Shown here piece after piece: positions 14,588-24,873 of a stretch of DNA of 50,129 bases (within the stretch, counting starts at the first letter, position 1; the number at the start of each line of letters is the position of its first letter). Under the pieces are notes generated by a model. The model was not told where the DNA came from. It saw nothing but the letters and a program-made list of their open reading frames with translations, and did not search any database. The stretch comes from Ruminiclostridium sp. (lineage in GTDB: Bacteria > Bacillota > Clostridia > Oscillospirales > Ruminococcaceae), in assembly GCA_017465545.1 (NCBI GenBank), contig JAFTVY010000068.1, positions 1-50,129 on the forward strand, read 5' to 3'. The translations under genes and the position numbers were made by a program.

Positions 14588-14605
14588 AAATGATGGTTCT
14601 CCCTT

Positions 14606-15622
14606 TTACTCATTGTCTCGCCTTAATTGTCCGCAAGCGGCACTTATATCAGCTCCCAGCGTTCTTCTGACCGTTGCGTTCAGTCCACCATCGCAAAGCA
14701 TCTGTCTGAACTTTTCTACAGAATTGCTGCGCTTGAAAACGCCTTCCTTTATCTCGTTTACGGGGATAAGATTAACGTGACAGTTCTGCCCTTTCAAAAG
14801 CTTTATAAGAGCATCCGCCGTTTCCTTATTATCGTTTACACCATCAATAAGAGAAAACTCGTAGCTTATTCTTCTTCCCGTTTCCTTGAAATAATGTCTG
14901 CACGCCTTCATAAGCTCGCTGATATTATATTTGTTATTTATGGGCATTATCTCGCTTCTCAGCTCATCCGTAGGTGCATGGAGCGAAATTGATAACGTAA
15001 CTCCGAGCTTCAGCTTTGCAAGGTCGTATATTCTGTCTACAAGACCGCAGGTCGATAACGAAACGTGTCGCAGACTCATATCATCCTTAGACGAAATAAG
15101 CTGTAAGAACCTGATTACGTTATCATAATTGTCAAGCGGTTCGCCTATGCCCATAAGCACAACGTGATTTATCTTCTTACCGCTGTCACGCTCGCTTTCA
15201 TAAATCTGAAGCAGCATTTCCGACGGTTCAAGATTTCTCACAAAGCCTGCCTTGGTTGAGGCGCAGAATTTACATCCCATTTTACAGCCTACCTGAGTAG
15301 AGATGCAGATACTGTTGCCGTGCTTGTACTCCATGACGACAGATTCAACGTTCTCCCCATCATAAAGCCCATATAGATATTTTACAGTATTATCTATGTC
15401 AGATACAAGTCTTTTTTTGATTTTTAGTGAGTTTATCCAAAAAAAGTTTTCAAGCTTTTCTCTCAGTTGTGCAGAAAGATTAGTCATTTCGGAAAAATTT
15501 GTCACTTTTTTTATATGTAGCCAATCATAGATCTGCTTTGCCCTGAATTTCTGCTCACCTATTTCTGCTATTTTATTCTGAAGCTCTTCAAAGCTTAATG
15601 ATAATATATCAATTTTGTTCAT
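14606..15622 (-). CDS. rlmN: 23S rRNA (adenine2503-C2)-methyltransferase, radical SAM
   Basis: The 338-residue radical-SAM enzyme carries the cluster motif CKMGCKFCAST, preceded by CISTQVG, then GIGEPLDNYDNV, SLHAPTDELR and a C-terminal VRRTLGADISAACGQLR holding the second catalytic cysteine. RlmN methylates A2503 of 23S rRNA and A37 of some tRNAs. The N-terminal part (about 1-80) has the HhH-like region with FRAKQIYDWLH. ATG at 15622 with CAGGAG just upstream. It is 22 bp downstream of rsmB, another rRNA methyltransferase, in the same operon. Confidence 0.96.
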   Translation of the reverse strand: MNKIDILSLSFEELQNKIAEIGEQKFRAKQIYDWLHIKKVTNFSEMTNLSAQLREKLENFFWINSLKIKKRLVSDIDNTVKYLYGLYDGENVESVVMEYKHGNSICISTQVGCKMGCKFCASTKAGFVRNLEPSEMLLQIYESERDSGKKINHVVLMGIGEPLDNYDNVIRFLQLISSKDDMSLRHVSLSTCGLVDRIYDLAKLKLGVTLSISLHAPTDELRSEIMPINNKYNISELMKACRHYFKETGRRISYEFSLIDGVNDNKETADALIKLLKGQNCHVNLIPVNEIKEGVFKRSNSVEKFRQMLCDGGLNATVRRTLGADISAACGQLRRDNE

Positions 15623-15644
15623 AATTCTCCTGGTTTAAGAACGA

Positions 15645-16964
15645 TTATTTTATTCTGCGGAGCGTAGCCGCAAAGAAACCGTCTCCGCCTGTCTGGGACG
15701 GTAGCATAGTACGCATATAGCTGTCCTCAATTCCCTTTACAGCTATAGGTACGACCACCGGCACAAATTCCGGATGCTTCTGTAAAAAGGCTTCTACCAC
15801 GTCCTGATTTTCAGCCTTGCTTACGGTACAGGTTGAGTAGATAAGAGTTCCACCGACCTTTACGTAAGATGAGGCGTTTTCAAGTATTTCTGTCTGAACT
15901 ATGGATAAGCCCTCCAGACTTTTCATAGGCTTGTACTTGATTTCAGGCTTTCTTCTTATTACACCAAGTCCTGAACAAGGAACGTCGCATATCACCTTAT
16001 CTGCCATCGGAATATCGGGATTCGGCTTTGAAGCGTCGTTTTCAGCGGCACTGATTATATCGAGTCCGAGTCTTGCCGCACCATTTCTTATAACCGCAAC
16101 TTTTCCATCGTAAAGATCGTAGCTGAAAATCTTACCTCTGTTTGCCATTATTTCCGCACAGGTAAAGGTTTTTCCGCCGGGAGCGGAACACATATCGACA
16201 ACCGTTTCATTGAAAACGGGAGCTATTATCTTACAACAGATCTGTGATGATATATCCTGGATATGGAACATACCTTTTCTGAAAGCAAGACAGCTTTCAA
16301 TACCTCTTGAGTTGGAAAGCTCTATACAATTGTCTATAAGGCAGTTCTTTACCGCTTTTATCTTATCTTTAGCAAGACAGCTGATAACCTCGTCAACGCT
16401 GTATTTAAAGGAATTTACCCTTGCATAAAGCGGAGGTCTTCCGAAGGAGGACTGAAGTAATGAAATCGCCTTTTGTTCGCCAAGCTCGTTATTCCATTTC
16501 TTTATAAGCCATTTGGGGCAGGAATACATTATAGAAAGCTTTGCTTCGTCCTTTAAGTCCTTATAATCAATTTCCTTGCCATCTCTTATAAAGCTACGCA
16601 GGATTGCATTTACAAAGCCCTTGGCTTTTTCTGCACCTGCATAGTCCATCAGCATAACAGATTCGTTGACAGCCGCACTTTCAGGAACGGAATCCATATA
16701 TAAAAGCTGATAAAAGCCCATTCTTAAAATCTGAATCACCGATACTGAAATCTTATCAAATTCAATACTTGAATAGTAGCGTATCAGATAATCAAGCGTC
16801 ATTCTTCTTTCGAGAACTCCATAAAAAAGCATAGTAACAAAAGCCTTGTCACGAGTATTTGTTCTCTCGGCAGTAAACACGTTATCAAGTATGATATTTG
16901 AATATGCTCCTGATACGTCCATCTTTATCAGAAGGTCAAGTGCTATCTGTCTTGCTGTTTTCAT
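15645..16964 (-). CDS. rsmB: 16S rRNA (cytosine967-C5)-methyltransferase
   Basis: The 439-residue protein has an N-terminal NusB-like RNA-binding domain (ARQIALDLLIKMD; KAFVTMLFYGVLER) and a C-terminal SAM-dependent methyltransferase. The latter shows DMCSAPGGKTFTCAE for SAM, DVPCSGLGVIRRKPE (catalytic PC motif) and STCTVSKAENQ with the second cysteine. I chose the ATG at 16964, with GGAGG 5 bases upstream, over an upstream TTG that overlaps that ribosome site. It lies 19 bp after the zinc-peptidase gene. Length fits the family. Confidence 0.95.
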   Translation of the reverse strand: MKTARQIALDLLIKMDVSGAYSNIILDNVFTAERTNTRDKAFVTMLFYGVLERRMTLDYLIRYYSSIEFDKISVSVIQILRMGFYQLLYMDSVPESAAVNESVMLMDYAGAEKAKGFVNAILRSFIRDGKEIDYKDLKDEAKLSIMYSCPKWLIKKWNNELGEQKAISLLQSSFGRPPLYARVNSFKYSVDEVISCLAKDKIKAVKNCLIDNCIELSNSRGIESCLAFRKGMFHIQDISSQICCKIIAPVFNETVVDMCSAPGGKTFTCAEIMANRGKIFSYDLYDGKVAVIRNGAARLGLDIISAAENDASKPNPDIPMADKVICDVPCSGLGVIRRKPEIKYKPMKSLEGLSIVQTEILENASSYVKVGGTLIYSTCTVSKAENQDVVEAFLQKHPEFVPVVVPIAVKGIEDSYMRTMLPSQTGGDGFFAATLRRIK

Positions 16965-16983
16965 ACAATCCTCCAAAATTCTG

Positions 16984-17670
16984 TCATCTTCGTCTTGTTG
17001 CTGTGAGAAGTCTTAAAAGCTGTGTTATAGATACGGCAAGTGCCGCAACGTAAGTCATTGCCGCCGCCGTAAGCGTTTTTCTTGCGCCCTTTATCTCATC
17101 ACCGTAAAGTATCCCTTGCGCTTCAATAGTCTTTATAGCTCTGCTGCTTGCATTGAACTCTACCGGTAACGTGATAAGCTGGAAAAGTACGATTGCCGCA
17201 AAAAGTATTATTCCCGCATTCCTGAGTACGGGCATACTGAATAGAATGCCGAGCAGGAATATCCACAGCCATAGATGAGAGCCAAGCTGAGCCACAGGCA
17301 GGATGGTCATCCTGATTTTTATTGGAATATACCCTTTTGCATACTGTATTGCGTGTCCGACTTCGTGCGCCGCAACTCCTATAGCACCTACAGAAGTGCT
17401 GTCGTGCACAGTCGATGATAATGCTATAATTTTTCTTTTAGGATCATAATGGTCCGTCAGATTGCCATTCACGTGGACAACTGAAATATCATACAGTCCG
17501 TTACTGTCAAGTATCTGTCTTGCAATCTGAGCCGCCGTCTGCCCTCTTGAACTATAAATCTTGCTGTATTTTTTAAAGGTTGAATTTACGTTAAAGGATG
17601 CATAAAGTGAGAAAAGCATCGCAATAATCATAAGAATATACGTCGTGTAGTAATTAAACAAAAAATCCAT
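16984..17670 (-). CDS. Membrane zinc metallopeptidase of the YugP family
   Basis: The 228-residue membrane protein has an N-terminal helix (FLFNYYTTYILMIIAMLF), the zinc-binding HExxH motif in VAAHEVGHAIQYAKGY, and three further hydrophobic segments. This is the neutral zinc metallopeptidase 2 family (YugP-like), whose substrates are unknown. The ATG at 17670 with GAAGGAGG upstream is preferred to a TTG seven codons earlier. It lies between fmt and rsmB, a placement common in Clostridia, so it may be cotranscribed for convenience rather than shared function. Confidence 0.88.
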   Translation of the reverse strand: MDFLFNYYTTYILMIIAMLFSLYASFNVNSTFKKYSKIYSSRGQTAAQIARQILDSNGLYDISVVHVNGNLTDHYDPKRKIIALSSTVHDSTSVGAIGVAAHEVGHAIQYAKGYIPIKIRMTILPVAQLGSHLWLWIFLLGILFSMPVLRNAGIILFAAIVLFQLITLPVEFNASSRAIKTIEAQGILYGDEIKGARKTLTAAAMTYVAALAVSITQLLRLLTATRRR

Positions 17671-17699
17671 ATATCCTCCTTCAGAATACAAGGACGGTT

Positions 17700-18635
17700 T
17701 TAACCGAGCATAGTATCTTCAGCAAGCTTGTTGCCACGGAGAAAATCCACGGCATTCATACGCTTGCCGCCTTCTCCCTGCACCTGCGTGAGTCTTATAC
17801 AGTTATTATCTCCACATGCTACAATAAATTCATTGGTATCTATAACCATTCCGCAAGCTTTGTCAGATTTTAAATCACAAAGTTCAGCCATATACACTTT
17901 AAGACGCTTATCTGATATAAAGGTGTATGCACAAGGAGATGGAGACATACCTCTGATAAAGTTATATACTTCTCCTGCAGGCTTTGAAAAATCAATTCTA
18001 CACATATCCTTGCTTATCATAGAAGCGTAGCAGGAAAGACTGTCGTCCTGCTTTATGGGTGTCAGCGTTCCGTTTTCTGCGGCGCTTAGAGTTGAAAGTA
18101 TAAGCTCTGCACCCTTTTGTGCAAGTATATCGTGAAGCTCGCCCGCCGTCATTGTATCAGTTATATCCACTACGGCAGTCTGAAGCATATCACCTGTATC
18201 AAGTCCTTCAGCCATCATCATTGTAGTAACGCCCGTCTGCTTTTCACCATCTATGATGCACCACTGAATAGGTGCGGCACCTCTGTATTTAGGAAGAAGA
18301 GATGCGTGTATGTTTATACAGCCGTATTTCGGCAGGTCGAGTATCTCTTTAGGAAGGATCTGACCATAAGCGGCAACAACGATGCAATCAGGATTCAGGC
18401 TCTTCAGCGTTTCAAGAGACTGAACAGCGTCATCACCTCTTCTTAAAGAAAGAGGCTGATACACGGGAATGTCCAGTTCTACAGCCTTTTCCTTTACAGG
18501 AGGAAACTGCATTTTCTTGCCTCTGTTTTTCGGCTTGTCAGGCTGTGTAAATACTGCCAGAACGTTATGCTCTTCTGCCAGTGCACAAAGAGCTGATACC
18601 GCAAAATCAGGGGTACCCATAAATACTATATTCAT
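17700..18635 (-). CDS. fmt: Methionyl-tRNA formyltransferase
   Basis: The 311-residue enzyme formylates Met-tRNAfMet for initiation, using 10-formyl-tetrahydrofolate. Typical motifs are FMGTPDFAVSAL at the N-terminus, NIHASLLPKYRGAAPIQW with the catalytic Asn/His, GVTTMMMAEGLDTGDML, and a C-terminal OB-fold domain (about 210-311). Length is normal. The gene is 6 bp downstream of def, the deformylase that removes the same formyl group after translation starts; this pair is conserved in most bacteria. Confidence 0.96.
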   Translation of the reverse strand: MNIVFMGTPDFAVSALCALAEEHNVLAVFTQPDKPKNRGKKMQFPPVKEKAVELDIPVYQPLSLRRGDDAVQSLETLKSLNPDCIVVAAYGQILPKEILDLPKYGCINIHASLLPKYRGAAPIQWCIIDGEKQTGVTTMMMAEGLDTGDMLQTAVVDITDTMTAGELHDILAQKGAELILSTLSAAENGTLTPIKQDDSLSCYASMISKDMCRIDFSKPAGEVYNFIRGMSPSPCAYTFISDKRLKVYMAELCDLKSDKACGMVIDTNEFIVACGDNNCIRLTQVQGEGGKRMNAVDFLRGNKLAEDTMLG

Positions 18636-18641
18636 TTATTA

Positions 18642-19133
18642 TTACTTCCTTTTTGTTTTTCTATCCTCAAGCTGGTCACTTGACACGAATTCTTCTGCCT
18701 TATCAAGGAACATGATACCGCTTAAATGATCCACTTCGTGACAAAGCGCTCTTGCCAAAAGGCCTTCGCCCTCGATTTCAATTTCCTTGCCGGTTCTGTT
18801 CTGCGCTTTTACCTTTACCTTTTCAGGGCGGACAACGTAGCCCCAGATATCAGGCGCTGAAAGACAGCCCTCTAAATCTCTCTGCTTGCCCTTCATAGAT
18901 GTGATAACGGGATTCACAAGCTCTATTTTGCCGTTTTCATCGCCAACGTCTATTACTACAACACGACGGAGAATACCTACCTGAGGTGCGGCAAGTCCTA
19001 CACCGTTAGCTGCCTGCATTGTTTCATACATATCGTCAAGCAATGTCCACAGCTTGTCGTCAAATACAGTAACCTCTCTGCACTTCTTTCTTAAAACCTC
19101 GTCACCGTCTTTAACAATATTTCTCTTTGCCAT
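18642..19133 (-). CDS. def: Peptide deformylase
   Basis: The 163-residue metalloenzyme removes the N-formyl group from new proteins. All three family motifs are present: motif 1 [10 protein letters not shown], motif 2 EGCLSAPD with the metal-binding Cys, and motif 3 [10 protein letters not shown] with the HExxH metal ligands. The ATG at 19133 is chosen over a GTG at 19142 because AAAGG is adjacent to that GTG but well spaced from the ATG. It is a type 1-like enzyme, in operon with priA (upstream) and fmt (downstream). Confidence 0.96.
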   Translation of the reverse strand: MAKRNIVKDGDEVLRKKCREVTVFDDKLWTLLDDMYETMQAANGVGLAAPQVGILRRVVVIDVGDENGKIELVNPVITSMKGKQRDLEGCLSAPDIWGYVVRPEKVKVKAQNRTGKEIEIEGEGLLARALCHEVDHLSGIMFLDKAEEFVSSDQLEDRKTKRK

Positions 19134-19165
19134 CTCGGTCACCCTTTCTTATTAAATCTTTATAA

Positions 19166-21658
19166 TTATGTAATTTCGCCGTTCAGATCGGCATAAAAGC
19201 TCACCTTGTCAAGTGACGGAGACTTATACGCATCCTGAAGCGATTTGTACATCACTTCCCTGAACTGCTTATTATTTTTGCACTTTATTATAATTTTATA
19301 TCTGAATTTTCCGTTTATCCTTGCAACGGAGCATTTTGAAGGTCCGAGTATCCTTATCGGAATGCTGACGCCTTCAAGATTCTTTTTTATTATGGATAAA
19401 AAGGCATTTGCACCCTTTTCGCACGTTTTGTCATCGAATGCAGAAAATCCAACTACACACAAATCACAGTACGGCGGGAAAAGAAGTGTTTTTCTGATTT
19501 CTGTTTCCTGACGGTAGAATTCGTCAAAATTCTGCTCCGCCGCTAAATTAAGCACGTAGTGATCGGGAGTATAGGTCTGAAGATAAGCTCTACCCTTTTT
19601 ACTTCCTCTTCCACATCTGCCAACGACCTGAGTAATAAGGGAGAAGGTTTTTTCGTATCCGAGATAATCGCCTGCATAAAGGGATTTATCTATCATCAGT
19701 ACGCCGACAAGAGTAACGTTTTCAAAGTCAAGTCCCTTTGCAATCATCTGCGTACCGACCATTATATCATATTCGCCCTTTTTGAATTTATCAAAATTGA
19801 TTTCATAGGAGCTTTTGCTCATCGTTGTATCCGCATCCATACGAAGAATACGAGCATCAGGGAAAAGTGCCTCAAGCTCATCCTCTATACGCTGTGTACC
19901 CGTTCCTGAGCTATGTATGAATTTTGAACCGCAGGCTTTACAAGTTCCGCTGAAATGCTCTGTATAATCACAGTAATGACAAATAAGCGAATTATTGTAT
20001 TTATGATAGGTAAGCGGAATATTGCAGTTAGGACAGGAATATACCTCGCCGCACTTTATACAGTTCATATACGTATGATAGCCTCTTCTGTTAAGAAGAA
20101 GTATCGTCTGCTCACCCTTATTTAAGTTTTCGTTTATCTCGTCAATAAGCATTCTGCTGAAATTACTTCTGTTAAGAAGCTCGTTTTCAACCTTCATATC
20201 AACGATATATACTTCAGGTAAAACAGAACGGCTATAGCGGTTTTTCATTTCGAAGAGCTTATATTTACCTATTTCAGCGTTATATGCCGAATCAAGACTC
20301 GGTGTAGCGGATGCCAACAGAAGGGTTGCATTGTGGTAAAAGGCACGTTGCTTTGCTATGTTACGTGCGTGATATCGGGGAGATTTTTCGGATTTATAGG
20401 TATGCTCTCCCTCTTCGTCTATTACGATTACGCCGATATTCTGAAGCGGAGCAAATACGGCGCTTCTCGTACCTACCACAACGGTTGCCTCTCCGTCTCT
20501 TATACGCTTATACTCATCCATTCTTTGCCCAAGCGAAAGATTGCTGTGAATTACAGCTACCTTGTTTCCGAAAATATCGGTAAAATTTCTCACCATCTGA
20601 GGTGTAAGCGAAATTTCAGGAACAAGCATAAGAGCGGTCTTTCCTGATTTTAAAGCTTTATCGATAAGCTTAAGAAAAACAGTAGTCTTTCCGCTACCCG
20701 TAACGCCTTTTAATAAAGCGCATCTGGGAACCTGTTCATCCATAAGCTCTGATAAGCCGTTAAAAACGGTACTTTGCTCATCTGAAAGGATTATATCGTC
20801 AATGCTCTTTACCGCCTGCGCATCTGCAGTCAGAGAGCGGGATATTACGTTGTCAAAGGTTTCTGCAACTCCGATTTTTTCAAGATTTGAAATTACGGCT
20901 TTTGTAACCGTGCAGGAGTAAATAACCTCTTTTACAGAAGCAGTTACAGCGTCAGAAAGAAAGTCTGCAACCTTTTTCTGCTTTGTTGTCAGCGGCTTTC
21001 CGCCTTTTTCGGTATATTCGCCGCTGAGATAATAATCGGTAAGGCGGACGTTCTTTTCGGTTTCATCGCCGATTTTCTGCTTTATAACGTCCACAGCTAT
21101 AAGTACAGACTTTTCTGCAAGACTTGTTATAAATTTCTTTTTACCATCCTCAAATCCGTATTCGATAACGTCATTCAGCTCCTTGACGGTTTTACAAGCC
21201 ATAAGCATAGCGGCATAGCTTTTTTCCGTCTCAGAGAGTAGGAAGCTGTCAGGATTCTTTAAAAATTCTTCATTCAGCTGATATTTTTCACTTACGTTAA
21301 GTGCAAGTCCACCCGGAAGAATGGTTTTTACTGCATCAAAATAAGTGCAGAAGGTATTCTCTTTAAGCCAGCCTACAAGCGAAACCATTTCGTCATTCAG
21401 AATAATTCCGTCGCTGATAAGGCAAAAAACTTCCTTCAGACGATTATCGGGTACGTCTTTTCTTATAGCCGTTATAAGCCCTACCCTTTTTTTACCGCCC
21501 TTACCAAAAGGAACTACAACTCTTTGTCCTATTACGGCATTACAGTTATCAGGGAGCAGGTAATCAAAGGGCATATCAAAGCTGAATAAAGCTTTATCTA
21601 CAACAACCGAAGCTATTGTTCTTACGTTGTTGCTATCGTGAACGTTATATTCATTCAT
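19166..21658 (-). CDS. priA: Primosomal protein N' (replication restart helicase)
   Basis: The 830-residue superfamily 2 helicase restarts stalled forks by recognising branched DNA and loading the replicative helicase. An N-terminal 3'-end-binding domain (about 1-110) is followed by Walker A GVTGSGKTT, LVPEISLTPQMV, DEEGEHTYK (DEAH-box equivalent) and eight zinc cysteines (CIKC, CPNC, CHYC, CKAC). C-terminal motifs are VGTQMIAKGLDFENV and QVVGRCGRG. It is somewhat longer than many homologues. Its ATG overlaps the gmk stop (TGATG), so the two are translationally coupled. Confidence 0.96.
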   Translation of the reverse strand: MNEYNVHDSNNVRTIASVVVDKALFSFDMPFDYLLPDNCNAVIGQRVVVPFGKGGKKRVGLITAIRKDVPDNRLKEVFCLISDGIILNDEMVSLVGWLKENTFCTYFDAVKTILPGGLALNVSEKYQLNEEFLKNPDSFLLSETEKSYAAMLMACKTVKELNDVIEYGFEDGKKKFITSLAEKSVLIAVDVIKQKIGDETEKNVRLTDYYLSGEYTEKGGKPLTTKQKKVADFLSDAVTASVKEVIYSCTVTKAVISNLEKIGVAETFDNVISRSLTADAQAVKSIDDIILSDEQSTVFNGLSELMDEQVPRCALLKGVTGSGKTTVFLKLIDKALKSGKTALMLVPEISLTPQMVRNFTDIFGNKVAVIHSNLSLGQRMDEYKRIRDGEATVVVGTRSAVFAPLQNIGVIVIDEEGEHTYKSEKSPRYHARNIAKQRAFYHNATLLLASATPSLDSAYNAEIGKYKLFEMKNRYSRSVLPEVYIVDMKVENELLNRSNFSRMLIDEINENLNKGEQTILLLNRRGYHTYMNCIKCGEVYSCPNCNIPLTYHKYNNSLICHYCDYTEHFSGTCKACGSKFIHSSGTGTQRIEDELEALFPDARILRMDADTTMSKSSYEINFDKFKKGEYDIMVGTQMIAKGLDFENVTLVGVLMIDKSLYAGDYLGYEKTFSLITQVVGRCGRGSKKGRAYLQTYTPDHYVLNLAAEQNFDEFYRQETEIRKTLLFPPYCDLCVVGFSAFDDKTCEKGANAFLSIIKKNLEGVSIPIRILGPSKCSVARINGKFRYKIIIKCKNNKQFREVMYKSLQDAYKSPSLDKVSFYADLNGEIT

Positions 21659-22272
21659 CAGGAATTTTTAATTTCCTCTAAAAGGCTGAGATTTCTCTGT
21701 GAAGCCATTTTTTCTGATAAAATAACCGTGTTTACGTCGTTTACAGCCTTTGCTAAATCACCGTTTACAACGAGAAAATCAAACTTATCAGCAAATAAAA
21801 GCTCGTTTTTAGCCTGAGCGATTCTTGCGGCAATGGTTTCCTCTGTTTCGGTTCCTCTTTTGCGCAGTCTTCTGTCAAGCTCACCTATAGAAGGAGGAAG
21901 AATGAAGATCATAACGCATTCAGGGAAAATCTTCTTTATGTTCATAGCGCCTTCTACTTCTATCTTCAGTATAACGTCCTTGCCCTCTTCAAGCATATCA
22001 AGAACCGCTTTTTTAGGTGTACCGTAGTAGTTACCGCAGTATTCCGTATATTCAAGCACTTCGCCGTCTGCAATCATTTTCTCGAAGCTTTCACGGGTGT
22101 GGAAGTGATAACTAACTCCATCAACCTCTCCTTCTCTGATTGCTCTTGTAGTAGCAGAAACGGAATATGCAAGATTGTCATTGATTTTGAAAAGCTCTGC
22201 CAATATCGTATCCTTTCCGCATCCTGACGGAGCAGATACTACTATAGGAATACCTCTGTTCTTTGCACTCAT
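21658..22272 (-). CDS. gmk: Guanylate kinase
   Basis: The 204-residue enzyme phosphorylates GMP to GDP. It has the P-loop SAPSGCGKDT, the GMP-binding SVSATTRAIREGEVDGVSYH with the conserved tyrosine and arginines, EYTEYCGNYYGTPK, and the lid RKRGTETEETI. Length is normal. GGAGGAAATTAAA precedes the ATG at 22272. It is 18 bp downstream of remA and overlaps priA by one base; remA-gmk is a conserved pair in Firmicutes. Confidence 0.96.
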   Translation of the reverse strand: MSAKNRGIPIVVSAPSGCGKDTILAELFKINDNLAYSVSATTRAIREGEVDGVSYHFHTRESFEKMIADGEVLEYTEYCGNYYGTPKKAVLDMLEEGKDVILKIEVEGAMNIKKIFPECVMIFILPPSIGELDRRLRKRGTETEETIAARIAQAKNELLFADKFDFLVVNGDLAKAVNDVNTVILSEKMASQRNLSLLEEIKNS

Positions 22273-22290
22273 TTTAATTTCCTCCCCGTA

Positions 22291-22542
22291 TCAGTTGTTT
22301 TTATCTTTCTGTTCATCTGATATACCCGTAAAATGAGATATATCGAGAGCAGACATAACTACGTGATTGCTGTCGGTTATAATTACCGTCTTTGTCTTTT
22401 TTCCGCAGGTGGCGTCAACAGCTGTGTTATTGTCCTTTGCCGAGGAAATAATACGCTTTACCGGTGCGGCATCCGCACTTACCACCGCTATCACTCTGTC
22501 GGAGTTTACTGTATTTCCGTAACCTATATCTATCAGTTTCAT
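22291..22542 (-). CDS. remA: Extracellular matrix regulatory protein RemA (DUF370)
   Basis: The 83-residue protein matches the RemA/DUF370 family closely: KLIDIGYGNTVNSDRVIAVV, APVKRIIS, VDATCGKKTKTVIITDSNHV. RemA forms ring-shaped oligomers that bind DNA like a small chromatin protein and activate biofilm-matrix and osmoprotection genes in Bacillus. It is the first gene of the large operon and has its own promoter (22577-22605). AGGTGATAAT lies before the ATG. No eps or tapA-type matrix genes occur in this window, so its local targets are unknown. Confidence 0.92.
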   Translation of the reverse strand: MKLIDIGYGNTVNSDRVIAVVSADAAPVKRIISSAKDNNTAVDATCGKKTKTVIITDSNHVVMSALDISHFTGISDEQKDKNN

Positions 22543-22576
22543 ATTATCACCTGTTATTTTTTCAGACTATTCTTTT

Positions 22577-22605
22577 ATTGTAGCATATATACGTGAAATT
22601 TGCAA
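22577..22605 (-). promoter_or_regulatory. Promoter of the remA-gmk-priA...spoVM operon
   Basis: Minus strand TTGCAA (22600-22605), 17 bp, TACAAT (22577-22582), 35 bp before the remA ATG. No terminator is visible between tgt and this promoter, so read-through from the queuosine genes is possible. Confidence 0.75.
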
Positions 22606-22630
22606 GAAATCCACATTAAAGTCCTATGAC

Positions 22631-23776
<1,146 letters not shown>

Positions 23777-24859
23777 TTAAATACATTCCTTCGGTATCAT
23801 TCCGACCTGACCATTTTCACAAAGTCCGATATAGAATTCCCCGAATTCTCCGTATATATAGTACTTATCTCCCTTGTTCACCTTTACAAAGCTGTCAAGA
23901 TTTATCCAGCCGTGAAGTCTGTCGTTCCAGTAACCCGTACAGCATTCCGGTATTCTGCCGGTTGTTCCGTCTGCTTTGTTTCTGACGTCGATAAAAACGC
24001 CGTCTTTTCCGATTATTTCAAGATTGCTCTCTTCATAATCAAGATATTTATAGCTTCTGCCGGGATTATAGTCTCTTGTAACTACACTTTCAGGCACAAG
24101 AGGAAGAAATCTCGTTTCGTAGCTGTAATTTTCACCGTCTTTATTTATTATAAAGCCGTTGAGCTGCCCTACCCATTTTACACTACAACCGCCGTCTATA
24201 TCGATAATGCACTTTTCTTCGTCTATTATAGGAAGATTCGTATTGCCTGAACGGGAAAAGTTATAACAAGGAAAATGTCCTACCACAACGGTTTTTGAAA
24301 GCGGATGTTCTTTTCTGAGCCACCAATAAACGTTCTGGATAACTACCTCGGCACTGTTCTCCCAGTCCTGACGGTTTTCTATTCCCGCATGGACAAATAT
24401 ATAATCCTTTGTATCTATCGCAAAAGGCAGATCTCTTATAAATTCGAGCTCTTCCTTAAAGCTTTCGTTTACTCTTTCTCTTTTTGCATCAAAATCTTCC
24501 GAAAAGTCTGTTATACCGATTTCCTTAGCCATATCCATATACGTGTTCTGCGGACGTGACAGGAGTCTTGACAGAAACTTTTCCTTATCGTCTCTATACG
24601 CCATACGCTCACACATAGTATCGTTGTTGCCCTGGATGCAGATTGCTTTTTCATTCCGGCACAGCTTTTTCACAAGACGGATCATTTTAATATTCTGGGT
24701 TCCCTTTTCCAGTATATCACCGAGTATAAACAGAAAATCCTTGTCGGCATCATATTCACATTTGTCAAGTAATTTTTCAAAATCATCAGCGTGTCCGTGG
24801 ATATCGCTGATGCAGATTATTCTGCATTTTTCAGGTAATGCTACCTTTTCTATTTTCAT
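23777..24859 (-). CDS. Calcineurin-like metallophosphoesterase with C-terminal SH3-like repeats
   Basis: The 360-residue protein has all metallophosphoesterase motifs: SDIHGHADD, LGDILEKG, QGNNDT, VHAGIE and VVGHFPCY, forming a two-metal phosphatase core (about 1-245). The C-terminal 100 residues contain a pattern like bacterial SH3 domains (GVFIDVRNKADG; HGWINLDSFVKV; GMIPKECI), which usually bind cell-wall peptides or proteins, yet no signal peptide is present. It lies between queA and tgt in one operon. PP2A-like or diadenosine-tetraphosphatase-like activity is possible; the substrate is not evident. Confidence 0.82.
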   Translation of the reverse strand: MKIEKVALPEKCRIICISDIHGHADDFEKLLDKCEYDADKDFLFILGDILEKGTQNIKMIRLVKKLCRNEKAICIQGNNDTMCERMAYRDDKEKFLSRLLSRPQNTYMDMAKEIGITDFSEDFDAKRERVNESFKEELEFIRDLPFAIDTKDYIFVHAGIENRQDWENSAEVVIQNVYWWLRKEHPLSKTVVVGHFPCYNFSRSGNTNLPIIDEEKCIIDIDGGCSVKWVGQLNGFIINKDGENYSYETRFLPLVPESVVTRDYNPGRSYKYLDYEESNLEIIGKDGVFIDVRNKADGTTGRIPECCTGYWNDRLHGWINLDSFVKVNKGDKYYIYGEFGEFYIGLCENGQVGMIPKECI

Positions 24860-24873
24860 TTTTCTGTCCTTTA

